Assembly (NCBI GenBank): GCA_964628685.1
Contig: CAZVNM010000004.1
Coordinates: 186,001-250,000, forward strand
Origin: CALMEC01 sp964628685
Lineage (GTDB): Bacteria > Actinomycetota > Thermoleophilia > Miltoncostaeales > Miltoncostaeaceae
Direction of reading: 5' to 3'
DNA length: 64,000 nt
The notes under the pieces are model-generated. The model saw only the letters and a list, made by a program, of their open reading frames with translations. It was not told where the DNA came from and did no database searches. The position numbers were made by a program, and so were the translations under genes. Below are positions 27,052 through 36,432 of the stretch, piece after piece. Numbering within the stretch: the stretch's first letter is position 1; every line of letters begins with the position of its first letter.

Positions 27052-28872
27052 GTGCTGATCGTGTTCGTCATCGACACACTCGACTCCGGGAACGGCACGA
27101 CGGTGACGACACTGCGGACCGCCGAGCGACTCCGCGCCCGCGGTCATCGCGTGCGGATCCTGACGCACTCGGACGGTGCCGCCTCACCTGACGTCGTCGA
27201 GGTCGGCGCGCTGCGGGTCCCGGTGGTGGCACAGGTCGCCGCCCTCCATCACTTCCGGCTCGCCCATCCGGACCGCGCCGCGATCCGCCATGCGCTCGCG
27301 GACGCGGACCTCGTCCACATCATGCTCCCCTCGCCGCTCGGCGCCGCCGCACGATCGATCGCGTGCGAGCTCGGCATCGCGGTGACCGCCGGCTTCCACG
27401 TGCAGCCGGAGCACCTCACGTACAACGTCGGGCTGCACCGGGTTCCGAGGATCCACGACGGCGTCCACCGGCTCATGTGGCGCCGCTTCTACCGGCACAT
27501 CGCGCACATCCACTGTCCGACGGAGCACGTCGCCGCCGAGCTGCGCCGCCATGGGTACCGCGCCCACCTGCACGTCATCTCCAACGGCGTTCCGCCCGAG
27601 TTCCACCCCGCCGACGACGGAGCCGAACCGTGGACACCCGCGTCCGGGCGGCCCTTTCGCATCGTCAGCATCGGCAGACTGGCGCCCGAGAAACGCCTGG
27701 ACGTGCTGATCGACGCCGTCGCGCGCTCGGCACACCGTGACCGGATCGAGCTGATGATCGCCGGACGGGGGCCGCACCGGCTGCTGCTCGAACTGCGGGC
27801 GCGCCGGCGTCGGGTCGCGCCGCACATCGGCTACCACGCACAGCACGACCTGATCGCCCTGATGCAGACCGCCGATCTCTACGTGCACCCGGCGGACGCC
27901 GAGATCGAATCGCTCGCCTGTCTCGAGGCAATCGCCTGCGGGCTCGTACCGGTCATCTCCGACTCCCCGGCCTCCGCCGCGCGTCAGTGGGCGCTCGACG
28001 AGCGCAGCCTCTTCGCCGCGGGCGACCCGGCCGACCTCGCGCGGAGGATCGACCACTGGATCGAGCATCCGCACGAGCGCGCGCGTCTGCGCGCACGGTA
28101 CGCGGAGCACGCCGAGCACTTCCGTCTGGAGCGGAGCGTCGATCGGCTCGAGGAGATGTTCGAGCGTGCGGTGGCGACCGCCGGGCGGTCGACGGCCGCT
28201 GACGCGACCGGGGACGGACGTCCCGGGCCGATCCGGACCGAGCCGCTGCGCGGCCGCGACCGGGTGCTGCGGTTCGTGCACCGGGTCATCGGACAGCCTG
28301 CGAGCGCGCCGATCACGCGCCTGGCGATGGGCACCCGGGTCCATGGACGCGGGCATCTGCGCAACCTGCGGGGCGGAGCCGTCCTCGTCTGCACCCACGT
28401 GCACCCGCTCGACTGCCTCGCCGTGGTGCGCGCCGCCGCACCGCGGCTCGTGCGCTTCAACTCGCAGGAGGGAAACTTCGGGCTCCCGGTCGCCGGCGCG
28501 ATCCTCCGCGTGGCGGGCACGCTCGCGATACCGGCAGGGCCGGGGGCGTCCCGTGCGTTCCTCACCGCCAACGAGCGCGTGCTCGCGGAGTGCGGGCTGG
28601 TGTGCGTCTATCCCGAGGGCGCCCTCGCATACGAGGCGAGCCGGCTGCGACCGCTGCGGATCGGTGCGTTCACACTGGCGACCCGCGCGGACGTGCCGGT
28701 CGTCCCGATCGTGCTCCGCCGTGCCGGCACCCTGCGGGTCCCCTGGCGCCGCGCCCGCCTGGACGTCGTGGTGGGCGCGCCGCTGCGCGCCCGTCGAAAC
28801 CCCCGGGCCGGTGCGGCCGCCGACCTCCGGGATCGGACCGCGGCCGCCATGCGGGCGATGCTTCGGGGGTGA
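27052..28872 (+). CDS. Fused GT4 glycosyltransferase and PlsC-type acyltransferase
   Basis: 606 residues, two enzymes in one. Residues 1-370: GT4 glycosyltransferase of the diacylglycerol glucosyltransferase type (DTLDSGNGTTVTTLRTAERL, ISNGVPPEF, SIGRLAPEKRLDVLI, and acceptor/donor site DAEIESLACLEAIACG). Residues 410-606: glycerolipid acyltransferase with THVHPLDCLAV (HX4D) and VYPEGALAYEASRLRPLRIG. It probably makes an acylated glycolipid at the membrane. GTG start with the near-perfect ribosome site GGAGGTGATCC. Confidence 0.88.
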   Translation: MLIVFVIDTLDSGNGTTVTTLRTAERLRARGHRVRILTHSDGAASPDVVEVGALRVPVVAQVAALHHFRLAHPDRAAIRHALADADLVHIMLPSPLGAAARSIACELGIAVTAGFHVQPEHLTYNVGLHRVPRIHDGVHRLMWRRFYRHIAHIHCPTEHVAAELRRHGYRAHLHVISNGVPPEFHPADDGAEPWTPASGRPFRIVSIGRLAPEKRLDVLIDAVARSAHRDRIELMIAGRGPHRLLLELRARRRRVAPHIGYHAQHDLIALMQTADLYVHPADAEIESLACLEAIACGLVPVISDSPASAARQWALDERSLFAAGDPADLARRIDHWIEHPHERARLRARYAEHAEHFRLERSVDRLEEMFERAVATAGRSTAADATGDGRPGPIRTEPLRGRDRVLRFVHRVIGQPASAPITRLAMGTRVHGRGHLRNLRGGAVLVCTHVHPLDCLAVVRAAAPRLVRFNSQEGNFGLPVAGAILRVAGTLAIPAGPGASRAFLTANERVLAECGLVCVYPEGALAYEASRLRPLRIGAFTLATRADVPVVPIVLRRAGTLRVPWRRARLDVVVGAPLRARRNPRAGAAADLRDRTAAAMRAMLRG

Positions 28873-28935
28873 CCGGGCGCCGCCCGGATGGTGTCGAGAT
28901 GACGACGGCCGCCGCCTGCCCTATGCTGCGCGATC

Positions 28936-29777
<842 letters not shown>

Positions 29778-29781
<4 letters not shown>

Positions 29782-30629
29782 ACGGCGCCCTCGAGGTGGC
29801 CCGCTACACGCTGAAGGAGAGCGTGCGCCGCAGGGTCTTCGTGGTGGTCCTGCTGCTGTCGCTGGGCTTTCTGGGTCTCTACTGGTGGGGTTCGAGCGCG
29901 GCGTTCGACGAGGTGGCGCAGCACTCCCTGGACACGCCGGTGCGCACCACCGAGATCACCGGCGGATTCCTGCTGGGCATGGCGATGTTCACCGTGCTCT
30001 TCCTGGGGACCGTGCTCGCCGTCTTCCTGACGCTCAACGCGATCCGCGGCGACGCCGAACGGGGGCTTCTGCAGCAGATCCTCGTGCGTCCGGTCAGCCG
30101 GTCGTCGGTCATCGTCGGGCGGTTCCTGGCGGCCTTCGCCGTCTGCGGCGGGTACGTGTGCGGAATGTTCCTGCTGTCGACCCTCATCATCCGCGCCGCC
30201 GGCAACTGGTCACCCGACCACCGGGTCGGTCCGATGCTCGGACTCGTGGGCGCCATGGCGATCATCATCGTCATCGCCATCCTGGGATCGGTGTTCCTGT
30301 CGGGCACGGCCAACGGCATCGCCGTGTTCATGGTCTTCGGTGCGGGCCTCGTCGGCGGTCTGCTCGGCCAGATCGGCGACGCCATCAACTCGGCCACGCT
30401 CATCGACGTGTCGACCTGGACGAGCCGGCTGCTGCCGTTCGAGGCGCTCTACCAGGACGGCCTCTACGCGCTCACGTCCGAGTTCCAGGGTGTCGACCGG
30501 GTGATCGTGAACCTGGGTCCGTTCGGCGGTGCCCGGGACGCCGGCTCGTGGCTGTGGCCGTATTCGATCGCCTACGTCGTCGTGCTGTGGGCGGTTGCGA
30601 CGGCGGCGTTCAACCGCCGCGACCTGTAG
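29778..30629 (+). CDS. ABC-2 type permease (NosY-like)
   Basis: 283 residues with six membrane segments. Opens ALEVARYTLKESVRRRVF, the typical ABC-2 amphipathic start; RGDAERGLLQQILVRPVSRSSVIVGRF is the conserved coupling loop of NosY-type permeases. Partner of the preceding ATPase; substrate unknown. Ends 13 bases before the convergent pyrophosphatase stop. Confidence 0.85.
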
Positions 30630-30642
30630 GCGCCACCCGCCG

Positions 30643-31191
30643 TTACTTCGGCGTGATCTCCCCGCGGCGCAGCTTGCGGTAGAGGTCCAGCGACTCGTGC
30701 AGCACCTTGAGGGCCTCGTCGGTGCCCATGGGCTCCTCGATGACGACCTCCTTGTGCTCCAGCACCTTGTAGTCCTGGAAGAAGCGCATCATCTCGCGCA
30801 GCGTGTGGCTGGGAAGCTGCCGGTGATCGGTGTATTCGTTGACGGCGGGGTCGTAGATGCTGACCGCCACGATCTTGTCGTCGATGCCCTTGTCGTCGCG
30901 CATCCGCATCACGCCGATGGCGCGCGCCATCACGATGCTCATCGGCACGACCGGCTCCTGCCCCAGCACCAGGACGTCCAGCGGGTCGCCGTCGTCGCAG
31001 AAGGTGCGCGGGATGAAGCCGTAGTTGGCCGGGTAGTAGACGGCGCTGTGCAGCACGCGGTCGAGCCGCAGGAGACCGTTCTCCTTGTCCAGCTCGTACT
31101 TGTTCTTGCTGCCCTCGGGAACCTCGATGACGACCGGGAAGGCCTTGTCGACCTGCTGCTCGTCCAGATAGATGTCGTGCCATGGGTGCAT
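30643..31191 (-). CDS. ppa: Inorganic pyrophosphatase, family I
   Basis: 182 residues. EVPEGSKNKYELDKENG, YPANYGFIPRTFCDDGDPLDVLVLG (catalytic DDGDPLD block) and DKGIDDKIVAV with further Asp ligands make an active Mg-dependent soluble pyrophosphatase, pulling biosynthetic reactions forward. TAGCAT ends 6 nt before the ATG: leaderless. Confidence 0.96.
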   Translation of the reverse strand: MHPWHDIYLDEQQVDKAFPVVIEVPEGSKNKYELDKENGLLRLDRVLHSAVYYPANYGFIPRTFCDDGDPLDVLVLGQEPVVPMSIVMARAIGVMRMRDDKGIDDKIVAVSIYDPAVNEYTDHRQLPSHTLREMMRFFQDYKVLEHKEVVIEEPMGTDEALKVLHESLDLYRKLRRGEITPK

Positions 31192-31243
31192 GGCGCCATG
31201 CTACGCGGCGAAGGGTGTTCTGTGACCGGCGTACACGTGAACC

Positions 31244-31255
31244 GAACATATGTTC
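31244..31255. promoter_or_regulatory. LexA/SOS box (Gram-positive type) upstream of HNH gene
   Basis: GAACATATGTTC is a perfect 12-bp palindrome fitting the Gram-positive LexA consensus GAAC-N4-GTTC, preceded by C as in the extended CGAAC form. It abuts the -10 TATACT (31256-31261), where bound repressor would block polymerase. AT-rich against a GC-rich background. Confidence 0.7.
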
Positions 31256-31267
31256 TATACTCCTCGG

Positions 31268-31693
31268 ATGAGCTCCGACCGGACCTGCGGACGTTGCCGG
31301 GTCACGAAACCCGTCTCGGCGTTCCACCGGCGGGGCGCCGGGTATCAGAGCTGGTGTCGGGACTGCCGACGCGCCTACGATGCGGACTATCATGCGTCCA
31401 CGCGTGAGACACGCCTCCGCCAGAAGGCGGCAGCGAACGAACGCTTCGTCCTCTGGTACAACGGTCTCAAGGCATCGACGCCCTGCACGGACTGCGGTGG
31501 GAGCTTTCATCACGCGGCGATGCACTGGGACCATTTGCCCGGTTTCGAAAAGCACGCCGATGTCAGCTCCCTTGTCACCAAGCACTGCCGTCGACGTGTT
31601 CTCGAGGAGATCGCCAAGTGCGAACTCGTCTGCGCGAACTGTCATGCTGTGCGCACGTACGAACGTCGTCGGGGCGTAGCTCAGCCTGGTTAG
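31268..31693 (+). CDS. Zinc-cluster HNH-type endonuclease-like protein, SOS-boxed
   Basis: 141 residues. Zn-knuckle pairs CGRC (near 6-9) and CRDC (near 31-34) precede a compact HNH-like core: CTDC, then MHWDHLPGFEKHADVSSLV, then CELVCANCHAVRT. The CxxC / HxDH / CxxCH order fits HNH or endonuclease VII-like nucleases. TATACT ends 6 nt before the ATG, and a LexA-type box lies directly upstream. Its last eight codons and stop lie inside the tRNA-Pro gene. Target unknown; DNA-damage-induced cleavage is inference. Confidence 0.75.
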   Translation: MSSDRTCGRCRVTKPVSAFHRRGAGYQSWCRDCRRAYDADYHASTRETRLRQKAAANERFVLWYNGLKASTPCTDCGGSFHHAAMHWDHLPGFEKHADVSSLVTKHCRRRVLEEIAKCELVCANCHAVRTYERRRGVAQPG

Positions 31694-31744
31694 AGTGCCG
31701 CGTTTGGGACGCGGAAGTCGCCGGTTCGAATCCGGCCGCCCCGA
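31670..31744 (+). tRNA. tRNA-Pro (anticodon TGG)
   Basis: Acceptor CGGGGCG pairs with CGCCCCG, D arm GCTC, anticodon stem CCGCG/CGCGG around loop TTTGGGA giving TGG, T arm GCCGG-TTCGAAT-CCGGC, discriminator A; CCA is not encoded. Its 5' 24 bases double as the end of the HNH gene. TACGAA at 31658-31663, inside that gene, is a possible own -10 box ending 6 nt before the tRNA. Confidence 0.95.
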
Positions 31745-31836
31745 TCTGTCGCCGCCGATCCAGCGCGTCCGCCGGTATGCGGTGCCCCACGCGACGCGAT
31801 TGCCCCGATCCACGCGCGGGCGTAGCGTGCCCGGTG

Positions 31837-33369
31837 ATGCTCGACATCGGCCAGCTGATTCCGCGCCACGCACGCTACCGGCCGGACCACACCGCCCTGG
31901 TGGTGGGCGACGCCCGCGTCACGTACCGCGAGCTGGGTGAGCGGGTCAACCGGCTGGCGAACGCCCTGCGGGACCTGGGGGTGCGCCCCGGCGACCGCAT
32001 CGCGACGCTCTTGCCCAACCGGCGGGAGCTCGTGGAGACCTACTGGGCCGCCGCGGCCGCGGGCTTCGTCGTCGCGCCGCTCAGCCCGCTCCTTCGCGGC
32101 CGGGGCCTCGTGGTGCCGCTGCGTGACGCCGGCGCGGTGGCGGTGGTGGCCGACGCCGAACGCTCGGAGGGGCTCGCCGCAGTGCGCGACCAGCTGCCCG
32201 ACCTGCGCCATCACGTGCGGGTCGACCGCGACGCGCCCGGCGACCGCGACTACGAGGACCTCATGCGGGCCGGTGCCCCCGGTCCCCCGCCGCGGCCCGC
32301 GATCGACGCCGACACCGTCTACAACATCATGTACAGCAGCGGCACGACCGGTGAGCCGAAGGGAATCGTCCTCACCCACGGCATCCGCGCCGCCTACGGC
32401 CAGGGCTTCGCCGCCGAGTACCGCATCACCCCCGACAGCGTGGTCGTGCACGCGGGGTCGCTGGTGTTCAACGGGGCGTTTCTCACCTACATGCCGGCGT
32501 TCCACCAGGGGGCCACCTACATCCTGCGCGAGCGCTTCGACGCCGAGGACCTGATCGCGACCATCGAACGCGAGGGCGTGACCCACACGATGATGGTGCC
32601 CGCCCAGATCATCGCGATGCTCGCCTCACCGGCGTTCCACCCGGATCGGATGCGGTCGCTGCGGATGGTGGGGAGCGTCGGCGCGCCGCTCCACATGCGT
32701 CACAAGCGGGAGCTCGAGCGGCTGCTTCCGGGGCGCCTGTCGGAGCTCTACGGGGTGACCGAGGGCTTCGTCACGATCCTCGACACGGGGCTCGCCGGCC
32801 ACAAGCTCGCCTCGGTGGGTTCCCCGCCGCCGCTCTACGAGATGCGTGTGGTCGACGAGAACGGTGACGAGTGCGCGCCTGGCGAGGTCGGCGAGATCAC
32901 CGGACGCGGCCCCATCACCATGGTGGGATACCACGGTCGCCCCGACCTGACCGCGCAGGCCATGCGCGACGGCTTCCTGCACACCGGCGATCTGGGCCGC
33001 ACCGACGAGGACGGCTATCTGTACCTGGTGGACCGCAAGAAGGACATGATCGTGACGGGCGGGATGAACGTCTACCCGCGCGACATCGAGGAGATCGCGG
33101 TCGATCACCCCGACGTGGGCGAGGCCGCCGTCCTCGGTGTGCCGGACGAGCGCTGGGGCGAGACCCCGGTGGCCGCGATCATCCCCGCCGCCGGCGCACG
33201 ACCCGACACCGACGCGATCCGCGACTGGATCAACGAGCGCGTCGACGCCCGCTACCAGCGGGTGGCGATGGTCGTGGTCTACGAGGAGTTCCCGCGGTCG
33301 GCCGCCGGCAAGACCCTCAAGCGGGTGATGCGCGACGAGATCGTGGCGGGCATGACGGGGCCGGCGTGA
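31837..33369 (+). CDS. Acyl-CoA synthetase / AMP-dependent ligase
   Basis: 510 residues of the ANL superfamily. AMP-binding P-loop YSSGTTGEPKGIVLTH, YGVTEG, GDLGRTDEDGYLYLVDRKKD and the catalytic Lys in SAAGKTLKR are all present, so it should be active. Substrate likely a fatty or aromatic acid. TAGCGT ends 8 nt before the ATG. The stop overlaps the next gene as GTGA. Confidence 0.92.
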   Translation: MLDIGQLIPRHARYRPDHTALVVGDARVTYRELGERVNRLANALRDLGVRPGDRIATLLPNRRELVETYWAAAAAGFVVAPLSPLLRGRGLVVPLRDAGAVAVVADAERSEGLAAVRDQLPDLRHHVRVDRDAPGDRDYEDLMRAGAPGPPPRPAIDADTVYNIMYSSGTTGEPKGIVLTHGIRAAYGQGFAAEYRITPDSVVVHAGSLVFNGAFLTYMPAFHQGATYILRERFDAEDLIATIEREGVTHTMMVPAQIIAMLASPAFHPDRMRSLRMVGSVGAPLHMRHKRELERLLPGRLSELYGVTEGFVTILDTGLAGHKLASVGSPPPLYEMRVVDENGDECAPGEVGEITGRGPITMVGYHGRPDLTAQAMRDGFLHTGDLGRTDEDGYLYLVDRKKDMIVTGGMNVYPRDIEEIAVDHPDVGEAAVLGVPDERWGETPVAAIIPAAGARPDTDAIRDWINERVDARYQRVAMVVVYEEFPRSAAGKTLKRVMRDEIVAGMTGPA

Positions 33370-34604
33370 CCCTCGGGCCCGACGTCGATCCCGCCGAGGT
33401 CGGGTTCGATGCGGGACGACTGGCGCGGCTCGATGACCGGCTGCGCGCATACGTGGACGGCGGTCGCCTGCCCGGGTGGCTGCTCACGGTGTCGCGTCAC
33501 GGCCGGATGGCGCACGTGGGCATGCACGGTCTGCGCGATCACGAGTCCGGCGCGCCGGTCGCGGCCGACACCATCTGGCGCATCTACTCGATGACCAAGC
33601 CGATCACCGCCGTCGCCGCCCTGGCGCTGTGGGAGCGCGGGGCCTTCGAGCTCACCACGCCGGTGGCGGACCTCATCCCGTCGTTCGCCGACCTGCGCGT
33701 CTGGCGCAACGGTCCGCCGACCCGCGCCGAGACCGCGCCGGCCACCGAGACCATGCGGATCTGGCATCTGCTGACCCACACGAGCGGCATCACCTACGGG
33801 TTCATGCACGCCCACCCGGTGGACGCCATGTACCGGGCCGCCGGCTTCGAGTGGGGGATCCCCGACGGGCTCGACCTGACCGGGGTGTGCGACCGCCTGG
33901 CCGGGCTGCCGCTGGTCTTCCAGCCCGGGACCGAGTGGAACTACGGCATGAGCAGCGACATCCTGGGACGCGTGGTCGAGGTGGCCGCCGGCCGGCCGCT
34001 TGCCGACGTGGTGCAGGAGCTCGTCCTCGACCCCCTCCGCATGTGCGACACCTGCTGGTGGGTGCCGCCCGACCGCGCCGACCGGCTGGCGGCCCTCTAC
34101 GTCCCCGCGCCGGAGCGCGGGATCGTGCGGTTCGACCAGATGGGCGCCGACGCCCTGGCCGAGCCGTCGGCCACCCTCGGGGGCGGCGGGCTCTGCTCGA
34201 CCGCGGCCGACTACAACCGCTTCGCCGAGATGCTCCGACGACGCGGCGAGCTGGACGGAACGCGGATCCTCGCGCCGGGGACCGTGGCGTACATGACCGC
34301 CAACCACCTGCCGGGTGGCGCGGACCTGAGCACGTTCGGACGTCCCCTGTTCGCCGAGACGACCTTCGACGGCGTGGGCTACGGGCTGGGTGTGAGCGTG
34401 ACGATCGATCCGGTCGCCGGCCGGGTGCCGGGAAGCGTGGGCGACCACGGCTGGGGCGGCGGGGCCAGCACCTTCTACTGGGTCGACCCGGTGCGCGACA
34501 TGGTCGTCGTGTTCATGACCCAGCTCCTTCCCAGCAGCGCCTACCCGATCCGCTCACTGCTCAAGCAGATGGTGCACGCCGCGCTGGTCGACCCGGATCG
34601 CTGA
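33366..34604 (+). CDS. Serine hydrolase of the beta-lactamase/esterase VIII family
   Basis: 412 residues, GTG start overlapping the ligase stop. Ser-x-x-Lys is SMTK (75-78); the second-motif Tyr is in EWNYGMSSD, and GDHGWGG sits where the KTG box would be. This is the class-C-like fold shared by esterases and transesterases; no signal peptide, so not a periplasmic beta-lactamase. Pairing with an acyl-CoA ligase hints at acyl transfer or ester turnover. Confidence 0.88.
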   Translation: MTLGPDVDPAEVGFDAGRLARLDDRLRAYVDGGRLPGWLLTVSRHGRMAHVGMHGLRDHESGAPVAADTIWRIYSMTKPITAVAALALWERGAFELTTPVADLIPSFADLRVWRNGPPTRAETAPATETMRIWHLLTHTSGITYGFMHAHPVDAMYRAAGFEWGIPDGLDLTGVCDRLAGLPLVFQPGTEWNYGMSSDILGRVVEVAAGRPLADVVQELVLDPLRMCDTCWWVPPDRADRLAALYVPAPERGIVRFDQMGADALAEPSATLGGGGLCSTAADYNRFAEMLRRRGELDGTRILAPGTVAYMTANHLPGGADLSTFGRPLFAETTFDGVGYGLGVSVTIDPVAGRVPGSVGDHGWGGGASTFYWVDPVRDMVVVFMTQLLPSSAYPIRSLLKQMVHAALVDPDR

Positions 34605-34622
34605 GCGCGGCCGGGCGGGTCG

Positions 34623-35438
34623 TCATCCCGTGACCGGCAGCCGCGAGCGCCAGCGCAGGCATGCGAGCTCCCTCGCGGGCGTCGGCGTGCGTGCGCAGAC
34701 GTTGCGGCGCACGAAGAGCACGTACACCGTCCGCGAACCCACCCGTTCGCGGTGGACCAGCGCGAGGGTCGTGCTGACGCCGGCCAGCGGGTGGAGACGG
34801 ACCGGCGTTGCGAGTTCCACGGTCGGACGGAGGGTGTCGTTGCACGGGGGGCTCACCCCACGGATGATCCGTCGCGCATCCACCAGGCCCTTCGAGATCA
34901 GCCTGCGCTGTTCGTAGACGCGCCCATCCGCCTGCACGGTGCCGATGCAGATGTTGGCGCGCCGCACGGGCCCGCCGCGCGGCGCCGCCATCCGCTGGGT
35001 GTACCGGCGCAGACAGCCGAGCTGCCGGGCGAGTGGTCCGATGCCTGCGCACACGCCGGGCCGGACGAGGATGGTGAAGGGCGCCGTGGGCGACGCACGC
35101 CAGGCGACGGCGATCCGCGTGCTCACCCCGCGCACACCCCGAAGACGCACCGTCCGCACGGGCGGCGCGGCCTGCGGGACCGGGTCCCCGGCGGCGTCGA
35201 GCGGCGTGTCATCGCACGGAGGCACCTGCCCGGTGACGACCGCGCTGCGGGTGAGGACGGCCGCGTCGACCCGGGTCGCTCGCGGCAGGTAGTCGCGACC
35301 CCCCACCTGCACCCGAAGGACACAGGCGTGCGCGTGCGCATCGGTGGTCGCGGCGGCGGGCGCCGCCGCGGCGGAACCCGCCAGGGCGGTCGATGCGCCG
35401 ATCACGACCAGGCACGTGATGATCCGGCCGGTTCTCAT
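34623..35438 (-). CDS. Secreted protein with two Cys-rich repeat domains
   Basis: 271 residues with a clear signal peptide (IITCLVVIGASTALAGSAAAA). The mature part is two ~100-residue copies of one domain: ACVLRVQVGGRDYL..VPPCDDT..LRGVRGVS..VCAGIGPLARQLGCLRR and ICIGTVQADGRVYE..VSPPCNDT..LAGVSTTLA..VCARTPTPARELACLRW. Each copy keeps four Cys, likely two disulphides. No known family assigned with certainty. TAGCCT ends 6 nt before the ATG (leaderless), back-to-back with the ligase promoter. Confidence 0.75.
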   Translation of the reverse strand: MRTGRIITCLVVIGASTALAGSAAAAPAAATTDAHAHACVLRVQVGGRDYLPRATRVDAAVLTRSAVVTGQVPPCDDTPLDAAGDPVPQAAPPVRTVRLRGVRGVSTRIAVAWRASPTAPFTILVRPGVCAGIGPLARQLGCLRRYTQRMAAPRGGPVRRANICIGTVQADGRVYEQRRLISKGLVDARRIIRGVSPPCNDTLRPTVELATPVRLHPLAGVSTTLALVHRERVGSRTVYVLFVRRNVCARTPTPARELACLRWRSRLPVTG

Positions 35439-35496
35439 CGCGCCAGGCTATCCCCCCCGGCGTTTCCGCAATGGGGCCCGCCGCTAGCCTGACGCC

Positions 35497-36432
35497 ATGG
35501 CCCTCCCTCTCTCCCCGCCCCTTCCGCCGCAGCTTGCGAAGACCTCGAAGACGCTCCCCACCGGTGACGGCTGGGTCTACGAGCAGAAGCTCGACGGGTT
35601 CCGCGCGATCGCGTTCGTCGACGGCGACGACGTGTACCTGCAGTCACGCGGGCTGAAGCCGCTTCGACGGTACTTCCCCGAGATCACCCTCCCGGCCGGC
35701 CGGTACGTGGTGGACGGCGAGCTCGTCATCGAGCGCGACGGGCGCGAGGACTTCGAGGCGCTGCAGATGCGTCTGCACCCGGCCGCATCACGGGTGGCGA
35801 AGCTGGCCGACGAGATGCCCGCGTCCTACGTGGCATTCGACCTGCTGGCCGTGGACGACGAGGACCTGACCGAACGCCCCTGGCACGAGCGCCGGGCGCG
35901 ACTGGAGGGCATCGACGGGCTGCGCGTCGGCCGGGTGGTCGACGACGCCGCGGACGCGCAGGAGTGGTTCGCGACCGCCGAGGGCGTCATCGCCAAGGAG
36001 CGCGACGCACCGTACCTTCCGGGCGAACGCCGCGGGATGACGAAGATCAAGCGGGTGCGCACCGTCGACGCGGTCGTCGTGGGCTGGCGCCCCGGCAAGG
36101 AGGCCGGCACGGTCGGCTCGTTCATCCTGGGCCTCTACGAGCCGTCCGGGACGCTTCGCCCCATCGGTCACACGTCCGGGTTCACGGCCAAACAGAAGCG
36201 CGAGCTGGTGGACGTCCTGGCGCCGTACGAGACCGGCAAGCGCGGGTCGGGCGATCCCAGCCGATGGAGCGCCGAGCGCGACCTGGAGTGGATCGCGCTG
36301 CGGCCGGAGCTCGTGGTGGAGATCACCTTCGACCACGTGAGCGGCGGTCGCATCCGCCACGGCGCGAAGCTCGTCCGCTTCCGTGAGGACCGCGACCCCC
36401 GCTCCTGCGGGGTGGAGCAGCTGGCCGGCTAG
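35497..36432 (+). CDS. ATP-dependent DNA ligase (LigC/LigD ligase type)
   Basis: 311 residues: nucleotidyltransferase domain with adenylated Lys in EQKLDGFRAI (K31), SRGLKPLRRYFPEI, DGELVI, and EGVIAKERDAPY; then OB-fold with GSFILGLYEPSGTLRPIGHTS and LVVEITFDHVSGGRIRHG. Size equals the ligase module of bacterial NHEJ enzymes without polymerase or phosphoesterase. TAGCCT ends 6 nt before the ATG. Its TAG stop is shared, as the palindrome CTAG, with the convergent gdhA stop. Confidence 0.92.
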   Translation: MALPLSPPLPPQLAKTSKTLPTGDGWVYEQKLDGFRAIAFVDGDDVYLQSRGLKPLRRYFPEITLPAGRYVVDGELVIERDGREDFEALQMRLHPAASRVAKLADEMPASYVAFDLLAVDDEDLTERPWHERRARLEGIDGLRVGRVVDDAADAQEWFATAEGVIAKERDAPYLPGERRGMTKIKRVRTVDAVVVGWRPGKEAGTVGSFILGLYEPSGTLRPIGHTSGFTAKQKRELVDVLAPYETGKRGSGDPSRWSAERDLEWIALRPELVVEITFDHVSGGRIRHGAKLVRFREDRDPRSCGVEQLAG

